In this document: piece after piece, positions 45,828-57,490 of the stretch
Layout: each line of letters begins with the position of its first letter
Numbering within the stretch: position 1 is the first letter of the stretch
Assembly: GCA_022496185.1 (NCBI GenBank)
Contig: WTXG01000090.1
Span: 80,645 to 144,644, forward strand
DNA: 64,000 bases
Reading direction: 5' to 3'
Origin: Multifurca ochricompacta
Taxonomy: Eukaryota; Basidiomycota; Agaricomycetes; Russulales; Russulaceae
Program-made: the position numbers and the translations under genes
Notes under the pieces: model-generated
The model's database searches: none
Told to the model about the DNA's origin: nothing
The model's input: the letters and a program-made list of their open reading frames with translations, nothing else

Positions 45828-48509
45828 AAAACATCACACAACCCGTTACACTTGAATTCTCTGGCTTCAACGTAATCCAGATGGAGTGGGTCCTCATGGG
45901 AGGGGGTGCGGGATGTTTGCTCGCTGTGGTAACATTGTCGAATAGTGATAGGTACGAGTTGGTGTGCAGTAGCCACCTGGCCAAGACAACGTCGGCACTG
46001 TTGATAGTTGGCACGATTGCGCGTTAATTGTCTTTCTATCATCCGTTGTTGTAGTCTGAGTTCTTCGCCTTCCCGATGTAGGAAACGGTATCGACCGACT
46101 TTACCCTGCAGGCCAGGGTCGCTAAGTTGATGCAGGGCCTCGTCTACACCATGTACTAGGGGCCTGGGTTCCAGAGTGCGATAGTCGTCTGTGGCCATGT
46201 GTGAGGGGTGGGGGTATTCTACCCATGGGGCCACTGTAAGGTCTTTGTGTGTGCTCTTGTCTTCCTCGTCCTTGGGTGCCATGAATGAGGGATGATCTCC
46301 AAACGAGTATTTGATGTAAGGGGCGGGGTGGAGGCGGTTCTGCCGTGATGGGATTCGAATGTCGTAGCGGTTTGTGGGTGCGATGTCGCGGGTGACGTAG
46401 TATCCTCCCGGGTGTGGACCTATCCATTGCTCGTCTGCCGGGGAGCGAGGGGACCCGGGGATGGGCGCATCATGATCTTCGGATGATGTTCGTTCGCTGG
46501 GGGATGCAGGAATTTGCTCATAAATCGGTGGTAGGGGTGTTGTCAGTCTTGGTGGCTGTAAGGGGGCAAGTTCATGGGATATGGCTAGGCGGATCTGAAC
46601 TTCATTATTAGGGATAGGGAAATGTGAGGGAGAGGACATTTGTTTTTGTGGGGGAATACGGATAATGAGGTGTGGGTGTGATCTATCCCCCGTTTTATTC
46701 TCAGTGAGACCGTGCACTGGGAGCGATTCGCGTGTGGAAGTGGAAGGTTTTGGATGTAGGTCTGGATCGCATTGTCAGCATGAATGTGCATGTGGTCCAC
46801 CCACTCATTTTCGGAGGCTGAGTAATCTTTCCAACTGAGTAGGAACTGTAAGCGTTGGTTATGCCTGAAGCGTCGGTGTCTGAGAATCCTGTCAATCTCA
46901 GTTTCCTTAGTACCGTTGATGAGAACGGGTGGTGGTCGCAGTGGGGAGGGCCCATGTGCTGCTGTGTTGATATAGGGGGTTAGCAGTGATGCATGGAAAA
47001 CATTATGAATTCATATAGTAGAGGGGAGGGCTAGGCGGAATGCAACAGGATATATCATTTCGATTATGGTGAAGGGACCATACCAGCGTGGGATGAATTT
47101 TGCCAAGGGGAAGAGCGTGCGTATGGTTTTTTTCCTTCCAGCCACACCCCATCCCCCATTTTGAAAACCGGGGTGATATGTTGCATGGACAAGAGGACAC
47201 GCTCCGCATGCGCGCGACTTTTGGCAATAGTATCTAGTCGTTCTGAGAGTGCCAGAACAGGAGAGATCATGCTTGTGGACAGCCAGCCTAAAGCCAAACA
47301 GGAAATTCCACAATAAGATTGCATTTCCCCGCGATCAGTTTGATGACAAAATTGTATTCCATCAGATCGAGGTGCCATCGGGTTTTCCATCTGTTGAGCT
47401 TCTGCGTCTGCGCCTTGCGGAAATACTGGAGGTTATGGTGATCTGTAAATACTACGGTAAGCACATGAGGGTAACCAGCCAGGTATTGATGCCATTCAAT
47501 AAGTGATAACCAGATAGCAAAGAGTTCGCAGTCGTAAATGTCCCAATTATTACATTGTGTCTCATCAAGTGACTTAGATAGGAATGCAAGTGGGTGGAGT
47601 TGCCCTTTGTCGTCTTGTTGTGCTAATTCGGTGCTGATTGCGAAGCCAGACGCATCTGTCGATAGGTAAAAGGGTCGGGTCGATCCATTTGACTCGAGGC
47701 TGGTGGAGTACGGGTGCAGTAGTGAACTTGAATGCCCTTATTCAAGGTGTGAAATGCCATTTCTTTGTTTTCTCCCCAGTTCCATGGGACGTTTTGCTTG
47801 GTGAGATTGATTAAGAGTCGCACGACGTGAGAATAATGTTTTATGAACCGGCGATAGTAGTTTCTAAATCCGAGGTAGCTACGTACTTGACGGACGTTGG
47901 CCGGAACTGGCCAATCGAGAATCCCCTTGACCTTTACAGGGTCCATCACTATGGTGCCTCCGGTGAGGACCACTCCCAGGTAGTTGACAGTTGTTGCGTG
48001 AAAGACGCATTTAGTTAATTTGAGATATAAGTCGTTGTTTTGGAGAATCTGCAACATTCTTGTTACGCACTGTTCGTAGAACACAGCGTTATCTGTTACG
48101 CTTGTTAGCCTAGTTGTTCTGGAGTTCAATAGTTCAGGTGTTTAGACAATTGAAATACAACGTGTAGCAAAGAAAGATAGCTTGGATTCCTGGGTCTATG
48201 GCTAATGAACACAAGAGCTTAAGACTGGGGTCTTTGAGCTGAGTCCTTATTGTATTTAAGCCTTCTGAAGCGATGTCATAGAGGAATGTAGTAGAATAAA
48301 AAGAGAAAATGTTGAGGGTATTGTCCGGTTGAGAATGAAGAAGAAGGGGCTCGAATATGAGCGAAGGAAAAGAAGCAAATGGATAATGTTATCATACATA
48401 AAATGATTATCGTAAGGGTTATCAGCCAGCTATTCGTAACAATATCCGTGGTTGCGACTAGTATATCATCCATGTACATAACTAGCCATCCCTCGTGAAA
48501 TCCTTTCAT
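45809..48509 (-). pseudogene. Ty3/gypsy (chromovirus) Pol relic
   Basis: Domains in order on the minus strand: reverse transcriptase active-site block (GWLVMYMDDILVAT, 48442-48509); thumb (LYLKLTKCVF, YLGVVLTGG, MDPVKVKGI, RSYLGFRNYYRRFI, 47800-48090); RNase H (TDASGFA near 47640, TDHHNLQYF near 47440); integrase C-terminal GPY-type block (GDGVWLEGK, LIP/FIPRWYGPFTI, FHASLLTPY, 46980-47220); a chromodomain (DRILRHRRF... LLSWKDYSASENEWV, about 46790-46910); and a 302-codon C-terminal extension (DEQWIGPHPGGYY, 45809-46717). The integrase catalytic core is deleted, frames are shifted several times, and a solo LTR splits the reverse transcriptase. It is inactive. Confidence 0.88.
48094..48441. 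mobile_element. Solo LTR nested in the gypsy reverse transcriptase
   Basis: A 348-bp block starts TGTTACG and ends CGTAACA (perfect 7-bp inverted ends of the TG...CA type) and interrupts the reverse transcriptase between the YMDD block and the next conserved segment. Flanks are TTATC and ATATC, a 5-bp target duplication with one change. The middle (GAGCTTAAGACT, GAGCTGAGTCCT, GATGTCA, GTAGTAGA) is homologous to the relic at 53050-53260, which supports a shared LTR family. Copia-type is a guess from the short inverted ends. Confidence 0.75.
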
Positions 48510-48865
48510 GTGTACCCTATGCCTGTTCTACTTATAAACTTTTATTAATAAATTCAGCATGTCCTTCCTTCCTTGTCCTATGAGTTACCATCTATCTATA
48601 TGTATTTTCAGACGAGTTGATTGACATTTGTAACACGACCAAAAAAAAAATCAAAATGGTTGGTGTGATACGTGCGATAACAAACAGTGAGGGGTGAGTC
48701 TATGTGGAACCATACAAATACTGAATATGCCTTGCTTGCTCAAAAAAAAAAAAAAAGAGAATAGTGTAAGATGTCAACAGGACTGAGATGAAGAGAGAAA
48801 AAAAACAAAAAGGTAATGATACGAGAAAGAGTAGTCCCCCCTATGCCAGGAGGTATGTTGTATTC
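48510..48865. other. Spacer with A-rich runs, no gene
   Basis: Lies just beyond the 3' end of mdm34. Poly(A/T) runs occur at about 48640 and 48740. Nothing else recognised. Confidence 0.4.
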
Positions 48866-51508
48866 TCACTCACGATAAGTATACTCATGACGTCGCCGCG
48901 AATACCCATCGACACTTTCCGTTTTCGGCGGACGTGAGTGCTGGTGAGCGTGCAAATGTGCTCGTCCACGTCCATGCCGAAGTCCATATGCCAGTGACAC
49001 AGGCTCCGCTGACACAGAAGCAGCAGAAACGGCAGACGTGAACTCGTCCCGCGTGCGAAAATATCGATCCATATCGTCTGCATCAAATTCGCTCGGTGGT
49101 GGTGGCGATGATATTGATTCTGCTCCATCAACAACACTCCCCTCTGCTTCATCGCGTGTACCTTCTCTCTCTTGCATCTTCTCTGCAGCAGCAGCAGCAG
49201 CAGCCCCCAGGAAGTGCGTGCGCCGTCTGCGTGCGCGTGGCGGCGCACGTGGCGGTGCGGGCGGTGCGTGACGCAGGCCGGAGCGTACGGTGAAATGGGA
49301 AAACGCGCGAGTGTATGGTGAGAGCGTGTGGTTCGAATGTGCGAGTTCAGCGAGTGTCGAGAGAACGCCATGAAGCGCAGGACGCAGTACGATGCGCGGG
49401 TCAGTGTCCGCACCTGTACCGGCAGCGGCACCGACGCTCATGCTCGTGCTTGTAATAGATGCGCGCCGCATAAATTCACGTGGGAGAGGCTGGAGTGCCT
49501 CGGTCGAGGGCGGGGTCGGTACCGAATGCGTTTGAGTGTGTGAGCTCGATTCGTGAGTGTGCAGGCTCGAGGGGGACACGGGACGGCGTGGAGGGGAATG
49601 ATATAGCGGGGGTGTCGGCGCTTCGAATGGATCACGATGGCGAGGATACGCGTGTACACTGGGTGCGCGCGGAGGTCCGTCCGCTCCGAGTGGAGGGAAG
49701 CGAGGGTTGTATAGCGAATGCGGGCGGCGCGGGAAGTCGGCGCGCGGGAGTCTCTGAACGGCGGCGTGTGTGAGACGGGAGGATGAAGTGAGACTTGCAG
49801 GATGGGAGGTCCTCCGCTGGTCCTGAGAGTGGGCGTGGAAGACACGTGGGCGCGTCACTGTACCGCCACCAACCGCCGGCACCGTCTCATACTCGACGCC
49901 CGAGCTCGTTCCTGCTATGTTATCGCCAAGCACTGATGGCTCGGGGTAAGACCCGGAACGGTATCTTCCCAGTCAACCATGTCATACGAAGTGCCTTCAT
50001 CGCCAACAGCATCGTCATCATCATCATCAACCGCTTCCTCCCTGAGGTCCGCAAGCCCACGACCAGGATTGACAAAGAGGCGACCGAAAGACCGGAAGTC
50101 AGATTTCGTTGGGAGGCCCTCGGGCCGCAAGCCATAAGTCGGATCGAAGTTCTCGATTTCGGGGAATGTGCTGTCTGACTGGTCCGGGGAGTCCGGGGAT
50201 GATGTGGGGACGGGAGATGCCGAACGATAAGTTCTGGACTGGGAGGTGCCTGCAAGGGAAGGTCCTGAAGTGGTACGTGCTCGAGGGTAGTATGTGCGCA
50301 TCCCTGGCGCCATTAAGTGGGCAACCGACGGTTGCCAGGCATTGGGCCAAGGGTGATGGTGTTGGTGAAGGGCACGAAGATCTGGCGCGGACATTACCAT
50401 GGTCATGGGTTCGGGCGCAGGTGGAGCTGGTGTGGGTTTTGCAAGATAAGGAGCCTCGACCTTGGCCTTGACCCATTGCTGGCTCAGTCTGTGAATGATT
50501 CCTGGGAGATCCTCACGAAACATTTGACGCAGCTGGCCCTCTATCTCGCGTTGGATAAAGGACTGGATAACAGCTATCGAGTCGAATGTGCTATTGATAT
50601 CGACATTCTGTAGTGGATCTGTTTTGAAGACCACGGTGATGCCCTTTTGCTTGGACACGACGAGGACGATATAAGATGAAAGGCGGAAATGCGATAGGCG
50701 CAACAACATGGGAACCACAAGGGCCTGCTTTGCTGCTAACATGCCACGGGAACCAGTCATAAGATGAATATCGGGCTGCTTGTGATTGAGAGGATTTGCC
50801 TAAAGGATCATTGTTAGTAAAGTGATACCATAAGCGAAAAGAGAACAAGCGTTCGTTCGCGCGTATTCTGGATGGTTCAGAAAGAATGGGATCCATCTGT
50901 CAAAGGCACCTATACCATGCACACAGGATTGAGATGTCCCAGCGAGACAAAGCGCTTAGCGCGGAGGGACGGGACAGCTCGGAGACGAAGGGTCCCGAAC
51001 AAACTATTCGCCTGATCAAGGCTATACATGCCAAAAAAAAACGGAGAGAGACCTCTGAGACGGCGAGTAAACAGACGCTCGCCTCAAAGATTTAGGTGGA
51101 AAATGTGACAGGGAAAATGCGTTTGGAGGCGGGCAGTTGGGGAGGGGGATGACATTTACGGCGCACAGAACAGCACACACCTGTACTTTAGTTCTCAGGA
51201 CAATATGAGCATCACCAGCATAGGTAAGACGAAAAATTCCACGAAATTGTTCTGTGGTGAGATCGCCAATGTCGCGGATCTCAAGGTCGGGGGGCTGGCA
51301 ATCGACGAGAGGATAGTGTTGAGCACATCTAGTGAGCTAGGCGGGGGGATGACACACGCACCTGGGTACCCATTTCTAGCTCTACAACCTCGATCTTGTC
51401 TGCGATGACTGGTGGTTTGGGGCCCTTGTTGAGGGCGGCATTGAGCATCTCGATGGCGTCGGCATGAAACTGGTCGGAGAAGCGAGGCCATTGAAAAGAA
51501 AAGGACAT
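48866..51508 (-). CDS. mdm34: Mdm34, ERMES complex subunit
   Basis: Mdm34 is a lipid-binding SMP-domain protein of the mitochondrial outer membrane. With Mmm1, Mdm10 and Mdm12 it forms the ER-mitochondria encounter structure. Exons: 51362-51508 ([20 protein letters not shown]), 51181-51294 ([19 protein letters not shown]), 49953-50799 and 48866-49914. Together they encode 718 residues. Exon 3 holds the SMP signature ([41 protein letters not shown]). The last intron would be only 38 nt (GTCTTA...CATAG), yet it restores frame to the conserved [19 protein letters not shown] small assembly indel is the alternative. The C-terminal half is Pro/Ser/Arg-rich with an Asp run and an Ala run, usual for basidiomycete Mdm34. 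Intron 2 is unusually long (381 nt). Confidence 0.93.
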
Positions 51509-53049
51509 TGGAAGAGATAATGATAGAAAAGCTATGTGACGCTCATAAGAAAGTGAAGTCTAGTTATAACTTAACAGGGTTCGCAGTAAGCGCAAGTTGA
51601 CATGATTGGTGTTGGTGTGGTTGTATTCAAAATTTGAGTAATGCCTCGGAATGGTTTCCTTCCGAGCGACTCTACCCTTGCCCCTTGCCAAATCCGAAAC
51701 AGAAACATATATATACTACTGAGCAGCTTCAGTACAATTTATCAGGGAAATCAGGTACAGGTACATCTTTCACATCATACGCCGAGTGGCGATGAGGGTA
51801 GACGAGATTAGTCAAGTCACCTCTTGCTCAGCAGCCGACTACAGTCACTTCCAGTCTTCGTCCTGTCTGCGTGAATCATATAACTAACTGTTTACAGCCA
51901 GAGTACATTCATATCAAACCATTACATCCCAGTAGGCGAAGCGGTACGCACAGGCATTAATCTTGAGGACAAGCCGTCTCTCTGTCTGAAACAGCACCCA
52001 AGAGCTTGGAAACTGTTGGGACCCGTTCCACAGGATACTATGCGCTTCAAAGGCTTTCGATGCTGAAAGCATTGGAAGAAACTAAAAGTGGGGTAATTAT
52101 TTGCGAAATGATACCACCTTGTTCAACTAACTATACTTTTCTTTTGTGCTACGTATAAACCCTGAATGAGTGTCGTCTTTCTTAACAGGTCAGGACTGGC
52201 AGAAAATGTCCTTTTCATCTACCTGCTCATAGACGAACTCTCCACGTTGCGACCAAGTAGTCTCGGATACATCGAGAAGGTACCTATACAATAATTTTTG
52301 TAGTATCTTATGTGAGCGCGACGACAGTACTTGCAGAAGGATCCCCTTAATAGGGAGATCAAATATTGCGCTGTTGGAAAAACCTCAGTGGGACGGACGA
52401 AAAAAGACTGGCTGAACCCATCTGAGTGCAACTTGTTCATTCCTTCACAATCACTTACAGAGATGGGCCCTGGGTTCGAAGAGGTTATTCCCTTGGCCCA
52501 GGTTCTTTGCGTGGTATGAAAAATTCTGCATGGAAATCGACAAGGAACAACGATTGCACGTTTTTAAGGTCATAGACTGGCCACTGCTCAGAACACCTTG
52601 CAAATGCAAATGTCGCAGCGAATCGAGAATTGCTCACATCCACACAACCAACCCTCAACACGCCAGAGAAAGTGGCTACAGCAATGTGGTGAGGCTCAGG
52701 TCAAGGAGAGGTCCACCTCCAGGATTGTTAATGGAAAGGTAGGCACATCGTAATATTGGGACGCGTCAACAGGTAATCAAGTGAACATGAGTGCGACAGC
52801 GAAGTGAGTAGACGACAGGAAGAGCAACAAAAATGCGAAATTTATGAGCAAGCTGGGAGGTGCCCAGTGTAATTAATTGTCTTTGTCAAGGTCCAGGTTA
52901 CTCTAGCCTGAAGGAGATCCACTGCGCTACGATTCGGTGCATCACGTGATACACGTTCTTTGCCCTTCGCCCTCAGCACCCATGTTCTGGCTAGGTGATG
53001 CCATCTCTCTAATTTGTACATATATCATAGGAACTCAGCCCCGAGACCT
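51509..53049. other. Intergenic region 5' of mdm34, no gene recognised
   Basis: Short frames near 52220-52740 have no recognisable motif or splice structure. I see no RNA gene. Confidence 0.45.
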
Positions 53050-53260
53050 TCAGTCTTGAGCTCATGTATCTTGCCTGACCTCTTCTTGCCTTGGGAAATC
53101 TCATTTGTTCTTTGCTTTGCCAAGAAATGAGATTGGATTCCTGAGGCAAGAGACCAAGTAAGATACAGAAGCTCAAGACTAGAGTGTTAGAGCTGGGTTC
53201 CTACAATATATATACAACTTGAGAAGGTGATGTCACTGAACTAGAACGTAGTAGAAAGAC
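53050..53260. repeat. LTR relic with hairpin, related to the solo LTR
   Basis: About 53055-53110 pairs imperfectly with the inverse of 53125-53185 (AGTCTTGAGCT, GTATCTT, AATCTCATTT shared). The following stretch (AGCTCAAGACTAGAG, GAGCTGGGTTCCT, GGTGATGTCACTGAACTAGA, GTAGTAGAAAG) lines up with the middle of 48094-48441. Ends and target duplication are not visible. Confidence 0.5.
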
Positions 53261-54398
53261 ATGGGATAGAGACCATTGAGGTCGCTGCCTGGTAAGACGC
53301 AGTGGAAGGATATAGAACGTACGCGAAGAGGTGAGGAAAGGTATCGTACAAATCGTGGCGAAAGGCATAACACCATTTCTGTGTGCAAAACTCAGCAGTG
53401 CAAGGTCAAACGGAACCAACGGATGTTCTTGAAATGTTCAGCACGATATCTCTCTGCATATCTCTCCTTCTCTTTCTCTTGTGAACTCTCTTCGCCTGGA
53501 AATCACTGTAAGGATAGATCGGGGATTAGGCCCGAAACCTCCCCTCTCTTACCGCTCTGACCCGCCACGACAAGTCATGCACTCAGTCGCTCGCTTAGGT
53601 CGTCCTTTGTTTGCTTCGACGCCATTCGCTGCCTCCTCCATCCTCCATCTCTCTGCTTTGTCTTGGGTCGAAACCCGTGCTGTGCCACCAAACCTCGCTT
53701 AAGGTCGCCTTTGTTACCACTAGCCTGTGCCTCAATTCTTTCATCCGCGACTTCTATCAATTTTTTCGCCACTCGCCCCCATTGTGCCGCCACCATTGTG
53801 CCACCACCGCGGTTAGCTAGCAGGACGCCGTCTCGCTGCGATGCAACTCAGATGAAGAGTGCTGGGTTGAAGGATGGTTATTGTCGTGCGTCATCACAGA
53901 TTTGTATTCTTTCATTACGTCCAAAGGTTTTTGTTTCTCTGTGCCACCTGTGCCACCTTTATACGCCACCTTACTTACCTCTGTCTGACACTCGTCCTAT
54001 ACTGATCGCCTGTATATAAGGATCTGTTGTCGACCTCGAAATAGATCAGCGTCCTCTGCTCACTTCCATTCTGATTTGTGTTCAGCTTGAAAGGTTTCCT
54101 ACGATAACACTCTATCGACGAACTTGCCATTCCTCACCCTCTCTTTCCATCCCTCCATCCCTCTCTCGTTGAATCTCTTTCCACCCGAACCCACATCGAT
54201 CCGACTTGGCACCATTCAGCCACACATCCCACCATCCAAGCAATTTTCCGGACCGCCAACTACAGTTCGTACACCGCTACCCGCCAAGCGTTTCTCGCGA
54301 CATAGTACCAACATCTTCGATATGACCATTTTCACTTTCGAGGGAGAGAAACTCGAAGTCGTACTCACCCATTGGACGAAGGAGAGCCAAAACGGGCC
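53261..54398. promoter_or_regulatory. Promoter-like region, diverged copy of 6130-6560
   Basis: Contains GTTGAAGGATGG and GTCGTGCGTCAT (about 53866), a pyrimidine-rich stretch, and CTGTATATAAGG at about 54011, followed by a leader similar to 6480-6560. A 26-codon frame (MTIFTFEGEKLEVVLTHWTK...) begins at 54321, but nothing else supports it as a gene. Confidence 0.4.
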
Positions 54399-55570
54399 CT
54401 AGGGATGTCCGCTTGCCGGGAAGGATGAGAGGGGCACATTGAGCAATGGAGAGAACTCGACAGGCGGTGTATGCGCTGTGACCGCAGCTGCGACATACTT
54501 CGGGCCGCACGTCGGGTGGAGGAGATGAGGAGGAAGATAAAGCTCGGGGTACACCAACTGGCGCATGTCCTGCGTATCCTCGTCGCCGAGAGGGAGAAGT
54601 GCCCGGACAGTCGAGGGTGGGTTCGTATCGAGGTCTGCGTCGTAGCCAGCAGACCCGTCACGCTCAGACTCATCCCTTACACAAGTTCCAACGGCGACGA
54701 AATATTGTGGCATACGAAAAGGCGGGAAATCAGAGGGTGGTACACTTTCCGCGTCACACCTCGTGATCGGGCGCCATGACTGGAGGATCCTTTTCACCCT
54801 GGCCACAGATGTGTTGATAACCCCGTGCTCGCCGACCTTGGCTTTCTTTTCAAGTTGCTCAGTCAAGAACTCTAGTTGCCCCAACGTCATCTTGAGAAGT
54901 TTATATTCGTGGTCGGGCCGCAGTCGTGGGTCCTTGGGGCTAGGAAACAGCTTCCTGTGCTCGTCCGGGAAGTAGGTCTGGAAAGATTTGCAAATCTTAA
55001 TGTGTCGAAGAATAGAATCGCCCCGCTGACCCCTGAAAGTGATAATTGGTAGGTAAATATTTTTCTTTCATACTGTTCTGTGAAGGGTAGCACTGACGTA
55101 CCCGCCAAGACACCCGAAGCTAAGGGGGAATGCAGGGCAGACAATTCTCGGAAGCCATTGGCGGATTTCCGGGTCTAAGTTCTCTGCGTGATCGTTGGAA
55201 AACAACTGATGCTTGCGGACGTTGGGGGTACTGATGTAGTGGTCAACGTCGTCGTCAACTTGATCGTCAAGAGGGAAAGCCGGACAGCAATCCCTAATAG
55301 CTTCGACTTCTTTACGAACCCTCACAGGAAGTTCGTTCTGCGGCGTAATCCATCATAAAGATACCACAAACGCCAAAGAAAAAGGGCTCGCACCAGTAGT
55401 TCAAATGCAGGAATGGATATGGCACCAAACCTCTGGGTATAGACCGAACGAGACCTAGACTTTCTCTTGGCTACCGCGCTCATGTTACTCGTCTTCGAAT
55501 CGCTCCAAACCTTCTCCCATTCCCTTTCAGCAACCTTCCTCACACGAGAGGGTCTTTTTCTAAGCTCCAT
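54399..55570 (-). CDS. Unrecognised spliced gene, 348 residues
   Basis: Three exons join in one frame: 55394-55570, 55102-55337 and 54399-55032. The introns are GTGCGA...CCGCAG (56 nt, phase 0) and GTACGT...TTTCAG (69 nt). I do not recognise a domain. The N-terminus is basic (MELRKRPSRVRKVAERE, KRKSRSRS). The middle has FELLNELPVRVRKEVEAI, an acidic DDQVDDDVDHY and DPEIRQWLPRIVCPAFPL. A predicted helix follows (LGQLEFLTEQLEKKAKVGEH) and then a Pro-rich C-terminus. Clean splicing over three exons supports a real gene. It may be a fungus-specific nuclear or DNA-associated protein, but this is only a guess from the basic N-terminus. Confidence 0.65.
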
Positions 55571-56723
55571 CGTTGAGGTGGGGCGGGACCTCATGGTATT
55601 GGAGGAAGTCGTGCAGTCAGCTACACGAACAACTGCTTGCGGATAATGGAGGTACTAATGGGTGAGGTGTGGGTGGCAAGTTTAGAATCTAAAGCCTGGG
55701 TGGGGAAGTAGAATCGCAACCGAAAGGTTAAATATCGTGCGCCAGAGCAGGGTCCAAGCAAAAGGTTTACAAGTGCAAGCCACGAAAACACTTTTTCATG
55801 CCACACTGAGGATGTCAAACGACGCGTAGACGAATAACATTCATGAACAATGCAACTTGGCCGATATCCCCGCAGTTAAATTAGCCTCCTAGTGAAAAGG
55901 TCCATGCGCCAGGAATGTTATGGAGTGAAGGTGCACAACACTACAAAGGGAGGTGGTCCATCTGGCCAGCATCTTGAAAGTGAAGAGTCATGGCGCTTAG
56001 TTGGGAGACCAGGGCTGAGATGTATATGTGGGTGTCTAGAAGATCCCGACACGTACTCCTCCAGTGGAACGAAAGGACGAAGACGGTAAGTGCAGTGCCC
56101 TCACTTTAGTAGTGATGTTGCGTTAAGCAGCATGTAAACGGACTTTTAATATGAAGACCCAGGAGACGTCTATTAGTGTAGACCCCTTTGAGTACGCGGT
56201 CCCGGTGATATCACGCACAAAAGGACATTAAGAACGACAAGAACAAGACGCCAATGACCACAATCCGATTTCTGGACCGAAATGACCGTGAAGAGGGGTC
56301 ATCGTGGCCCATTGTGCGAGCCCCAATCAATCAAGTACATAACAATTGTCGGGCACAGACACTCGAGTCGTGAATTGAAATTTCCTGGCCCAATCCACGA
56401 TACCATGGGCCTGTTGTTAACAGGGAGCCTCGGGCCAGTGCCTAGTTCTGAGCTGCCTTGCTAGGTCAGTATGTGGCTGAAAAAGCGACTACACCTCGCC
56501 TAGAAGATATATTCTTGAGCTCCGTTCCATCTATGGCAACCTGGTCCATGGCCACTTGGCTTGGCCTAACCCAGCGGTCGCACTTTGAATGATGATTTTA
56601 TAGTCTCTAGGCCTGGGCGAGTCATGCGAGCCGTCAGTAATAATCACCTTTCCGTATCACTGTCTTCTTCAGTCCACCTGTGCTCATTATATCTTTCATT
56701 TTCGTCTTATACTACCCACCACG
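55571..56723. other. Intergenic region, no gene recognised
   Basis: Short unsupported frames only. The last 60 bp before 56724 are pyrimidine-rich with CATTATATCTTTC, a plausible core promoter for the next gene. Confidence 0.4.
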
Positions 56724-57266
56724 ATGACGTTCAGCGGACGCCACGGCTTTTCACCCTCTGATATTAGTTTATCCCGACAGTCATGCAACCGAGTTTCCAT
56801 TTCTCTTGACCGTGCCTTTGGTACGGTTTCCTCCTCAACACACCCATATCATCATCCTTCCCGCCGCAGGAAGATAGCTACGTCTCAAATGAGGATGTTC
56901 CGCGCTGCGGCTCCACCGACTGTGTTCGCGATCCTTATCGCCGGGTTACTTATAGAGCTACGCGCCCGCCTCGCCTCGCCGCTCCCGGAAGCACCGCCAG
57001 GCGTTGCTGTCTCAATGCGCGGAAACACGGCGATGCAGAGTGTCTTGATTTGGGCGGAGACGCGCTGGCCGGGTCCCTGGGTACTCCCTGTATTATGCGT
57101 AGGGGCTCTCGGGGTGCTCCGTGCAGTCATTTGGGCTGGCGTGACTATACTGGAGGGTCTCGAGAGACGGTTGGACGCGTCGAACGCTGCGAGAGTCAGG
57201 GTCGGTAGGTGGGAAGAAGGCACGAGCGTGTCGGGAAGCGAACTTTTGGCGGGAATGTTCACGTGA
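56724..57266 (+). CDS. Small predicted membrane protein, 180 residues
   Basis: A single uninterrupted frame with GC-rich codons unlike the AT-rich flanks. An N-terminal Ser-rich part ends in a basic stretch (PSRRRKIATSQMRMF). Two hydrophobic segments follow, at about residues 64-81 (PPTVFAILIAGLLIEL) and about 118-142 (WVLPVLCVGALGVLRAVIWA), then a short basic/acidic tail. I do not recognise a family. The start is the first ATG after the pyrimidine-rich promoter stretch; a start at the internal Met (residue 56) is also possible. Confidence 0.5.
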   Translation: MTFSGRHGFSPSDISLSRQSCNRVSISLDRAFGTVSSSTHPYHHPSRRRKIATSQMRMFRAAAPPTVFAILIAGLLIELRARLASPLPEAPPGVAVSMRGNTAMQSVLIWAETRWPGPWVLPVLCVGALGVLRAVIWAGVTILEGLERRLDASNAARVRVGRWEEGTSVSGSELLAGMFT

Positions 57267-57490
57267 TGTCTCAGCCTTAGCCCAACCAGGTAGGTACAGC
57301 CATTCGAAAAGAAATGAGAATGAGACACTCGTTGTCTTACAGTCGGAAATAGATGATTATGATTATTGCTCTCTAGACATTGGTGGTAGAAAGACATAGC
57401 CGATCAGTTCAACGAGACGTCCTCATAATAGTGGGTAAGTCAAAATAAGTCAAAGTATACATCGTTCAGGGGCTGGGTATATATGATATG
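57267..57490. other. Short spacer between convergent genes
   Basis: Lies between the 3' ends of the 56724 and 57491 genes. Nothing recognised. Confidence 0.4.

Noticed and set aside
45809..46717. Stand-alone gene for a 302-residue protein
   Set aside because: It directly follows a chromodomain in another frame and contains the DEQWIGPHPGG motif of gypsy C-terminal extensions, so it is part of the retroelement relic.
50109..50613. Plus-strand frames of about 100-120 codons opposite mdm34
   Set aside because: They lie antisense to the conserved SMP and linker coding sequence and have no independent support.
53611..54019. Plus-strand frames of 69-118 codons in the promoter-like region
   Set aside because: Overlapping frames in pyrimidine-rich DNA without motif or splice support.
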